Positions 63,501-64,000 of a DNA stretch of 64,000 nt are shown one piece after another. The translations under genes were made by a program, and so were the position numbers. How positions within the stretch are numbered: position 1 is the stretch's first letter; the number at the start of each line of letters is the position of its first letter. The stretch lies in contig NC_092659.1 of NCBI RefSeq assembly GCF_032118995.1, positions 10,333,177 to 10,397,176 of the forward strand, written 5' to 3'. Source of the DNA: Asterias amurensis. Taxonomy: Eukaryota > Echinodermata > Asteroidea > Forcipulatida > Asteriidae. Under the pieces are notes generated by a model, which saw only the letters and a list, made by a program, of their open reading frames with translations, was not told the DNA's origin and made no database searches.

Positions 63501-64000
63501 TATGCACAAGATAACTAACCAACGCACACCTCTATACACAAGATAACTAACCAACGCACACCTCTATGCACAAGATAACTAACCAACGCACACCTCTATG
63601 CACAAGATAACTAACTAACGCACACCTCTATGCACAAGATAACTAACCAACGCACACCTCTATGCACAAGATAACTAACCAACGCACACCTCTATGCACA
63701 AGATAACTAACCAACGCACACCTCTATACACAAGATAACTAACCAACGCACACCTCTATACACAAGATAACTAACCAACGCACACCTCTATGCACAAGAT
63801 AACTAACCAACGCACACCTCTATGCACAAGATAACTAACCAACGCACACCTCTATGCACAAGATAACTAACTAACGCACACCTCTATGCACAAGATAACT
63901 AACTAACGCACACCTCTATGCACAAGATAACTAACCAACGCACACCTCTATGCACAAGATAACTAACCAACGCACACCTCTATGCACAAGATAACTAACC
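60584..64000. repeat. 32-bp tandem array, over 100 copies, open at right edge
   Basis: Unit AAGATAACTAACCAACGCAC plus ACCTCTATGCAC. Variants are concentrated at two positions (TATGCAC/TATACAC and ACCAAC/ACAAAC/ACTAAC). ACAAAC variants lie in the left two thirds and ACTAAC variants only from about 62527 on. No coding content. Confidence 0.98.

Noticed and set aside
60584..64000. CRISPR-like repeat array
   Set aside because: The 32-bp units are contiguous with no spacers and the host is an animal; it is a satellite. The same applies to the 23-bp and 55-bp arrays.

Overview
The window looks like a gene-containing piece of an echinoderm chromosome, most likely a sea star. It holds four spliced animal genes with GT-AG introns of 0.3 to 9 kb, AT-rich non-coding DNA, no operons, and very many short terminal-inverted-repeat elements and tRNA-headed SINEs. 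The sea-star assignment rests on my recollection of the commonest repeat (TTAA-AGGCAGTGGACACTATTGG) and is an inference; animal origin is certain from the genes.

Layout. (1) 1-2.4 kb: the last two coding exons of a HAD phosphatase of the pseudouridine-5'-phosphatase type (PUDP/HDHD1), + strand; its start lies left of the window. (2) 3.7-5.65 kb: a hAT-type MITE split by a 5'-truncated LINE. (3) 7.7-21.55 kb: a complete ZNHIT1 gene (zinc-finger HIT protein, SWR1/SRCAP chromatin complex), - strand, 5 coding exons, 160 codons. Its 9.4-kb first intron carries a Helitron inserted in a SINE, a 1.1-kb TIR transposon and part of a segmental duplication. (4) 24.25-43.79 kb: a complete coding region of 11 exons, 814 codons, + strand, for a type II membrane protein of the transferrin receptor / glutamate carboxypeptidase II family (M28B). 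All splice phases close. Most zinc-ligand positions are lost and the ectodomain is unusually methionine-rich. (5) 43.8-51.08 kb: intergenic, mostly MITEs plus a foldback with a tRNA-like sequence in each arm. (6) 52.1-58.6 kb: the last seven coding exons of a calpain-5/6-type calpain, - strand (end of protease core, beta-sandwich domain, C2 domain). Its 3' UTR is a minisatellite whose unit includes the gene's own last codons and stop. (7) 58.6-64 kb: no exon recognised; a 23-bp array, a split SINE and a 32-bp array of over 100 copies running off the right edge.

The four genes are ordinary unrelated neighbours and no pathway links them. I found no CRISPR array and no prokaryotic or viral gene cluster. 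The unusual content is the C-terminal-exon minisatellite, the methionine-rich pseudo-peptidase receptor, the nested transposons whose insertion junctions can be read, and the tRNA-armed foldbacks.
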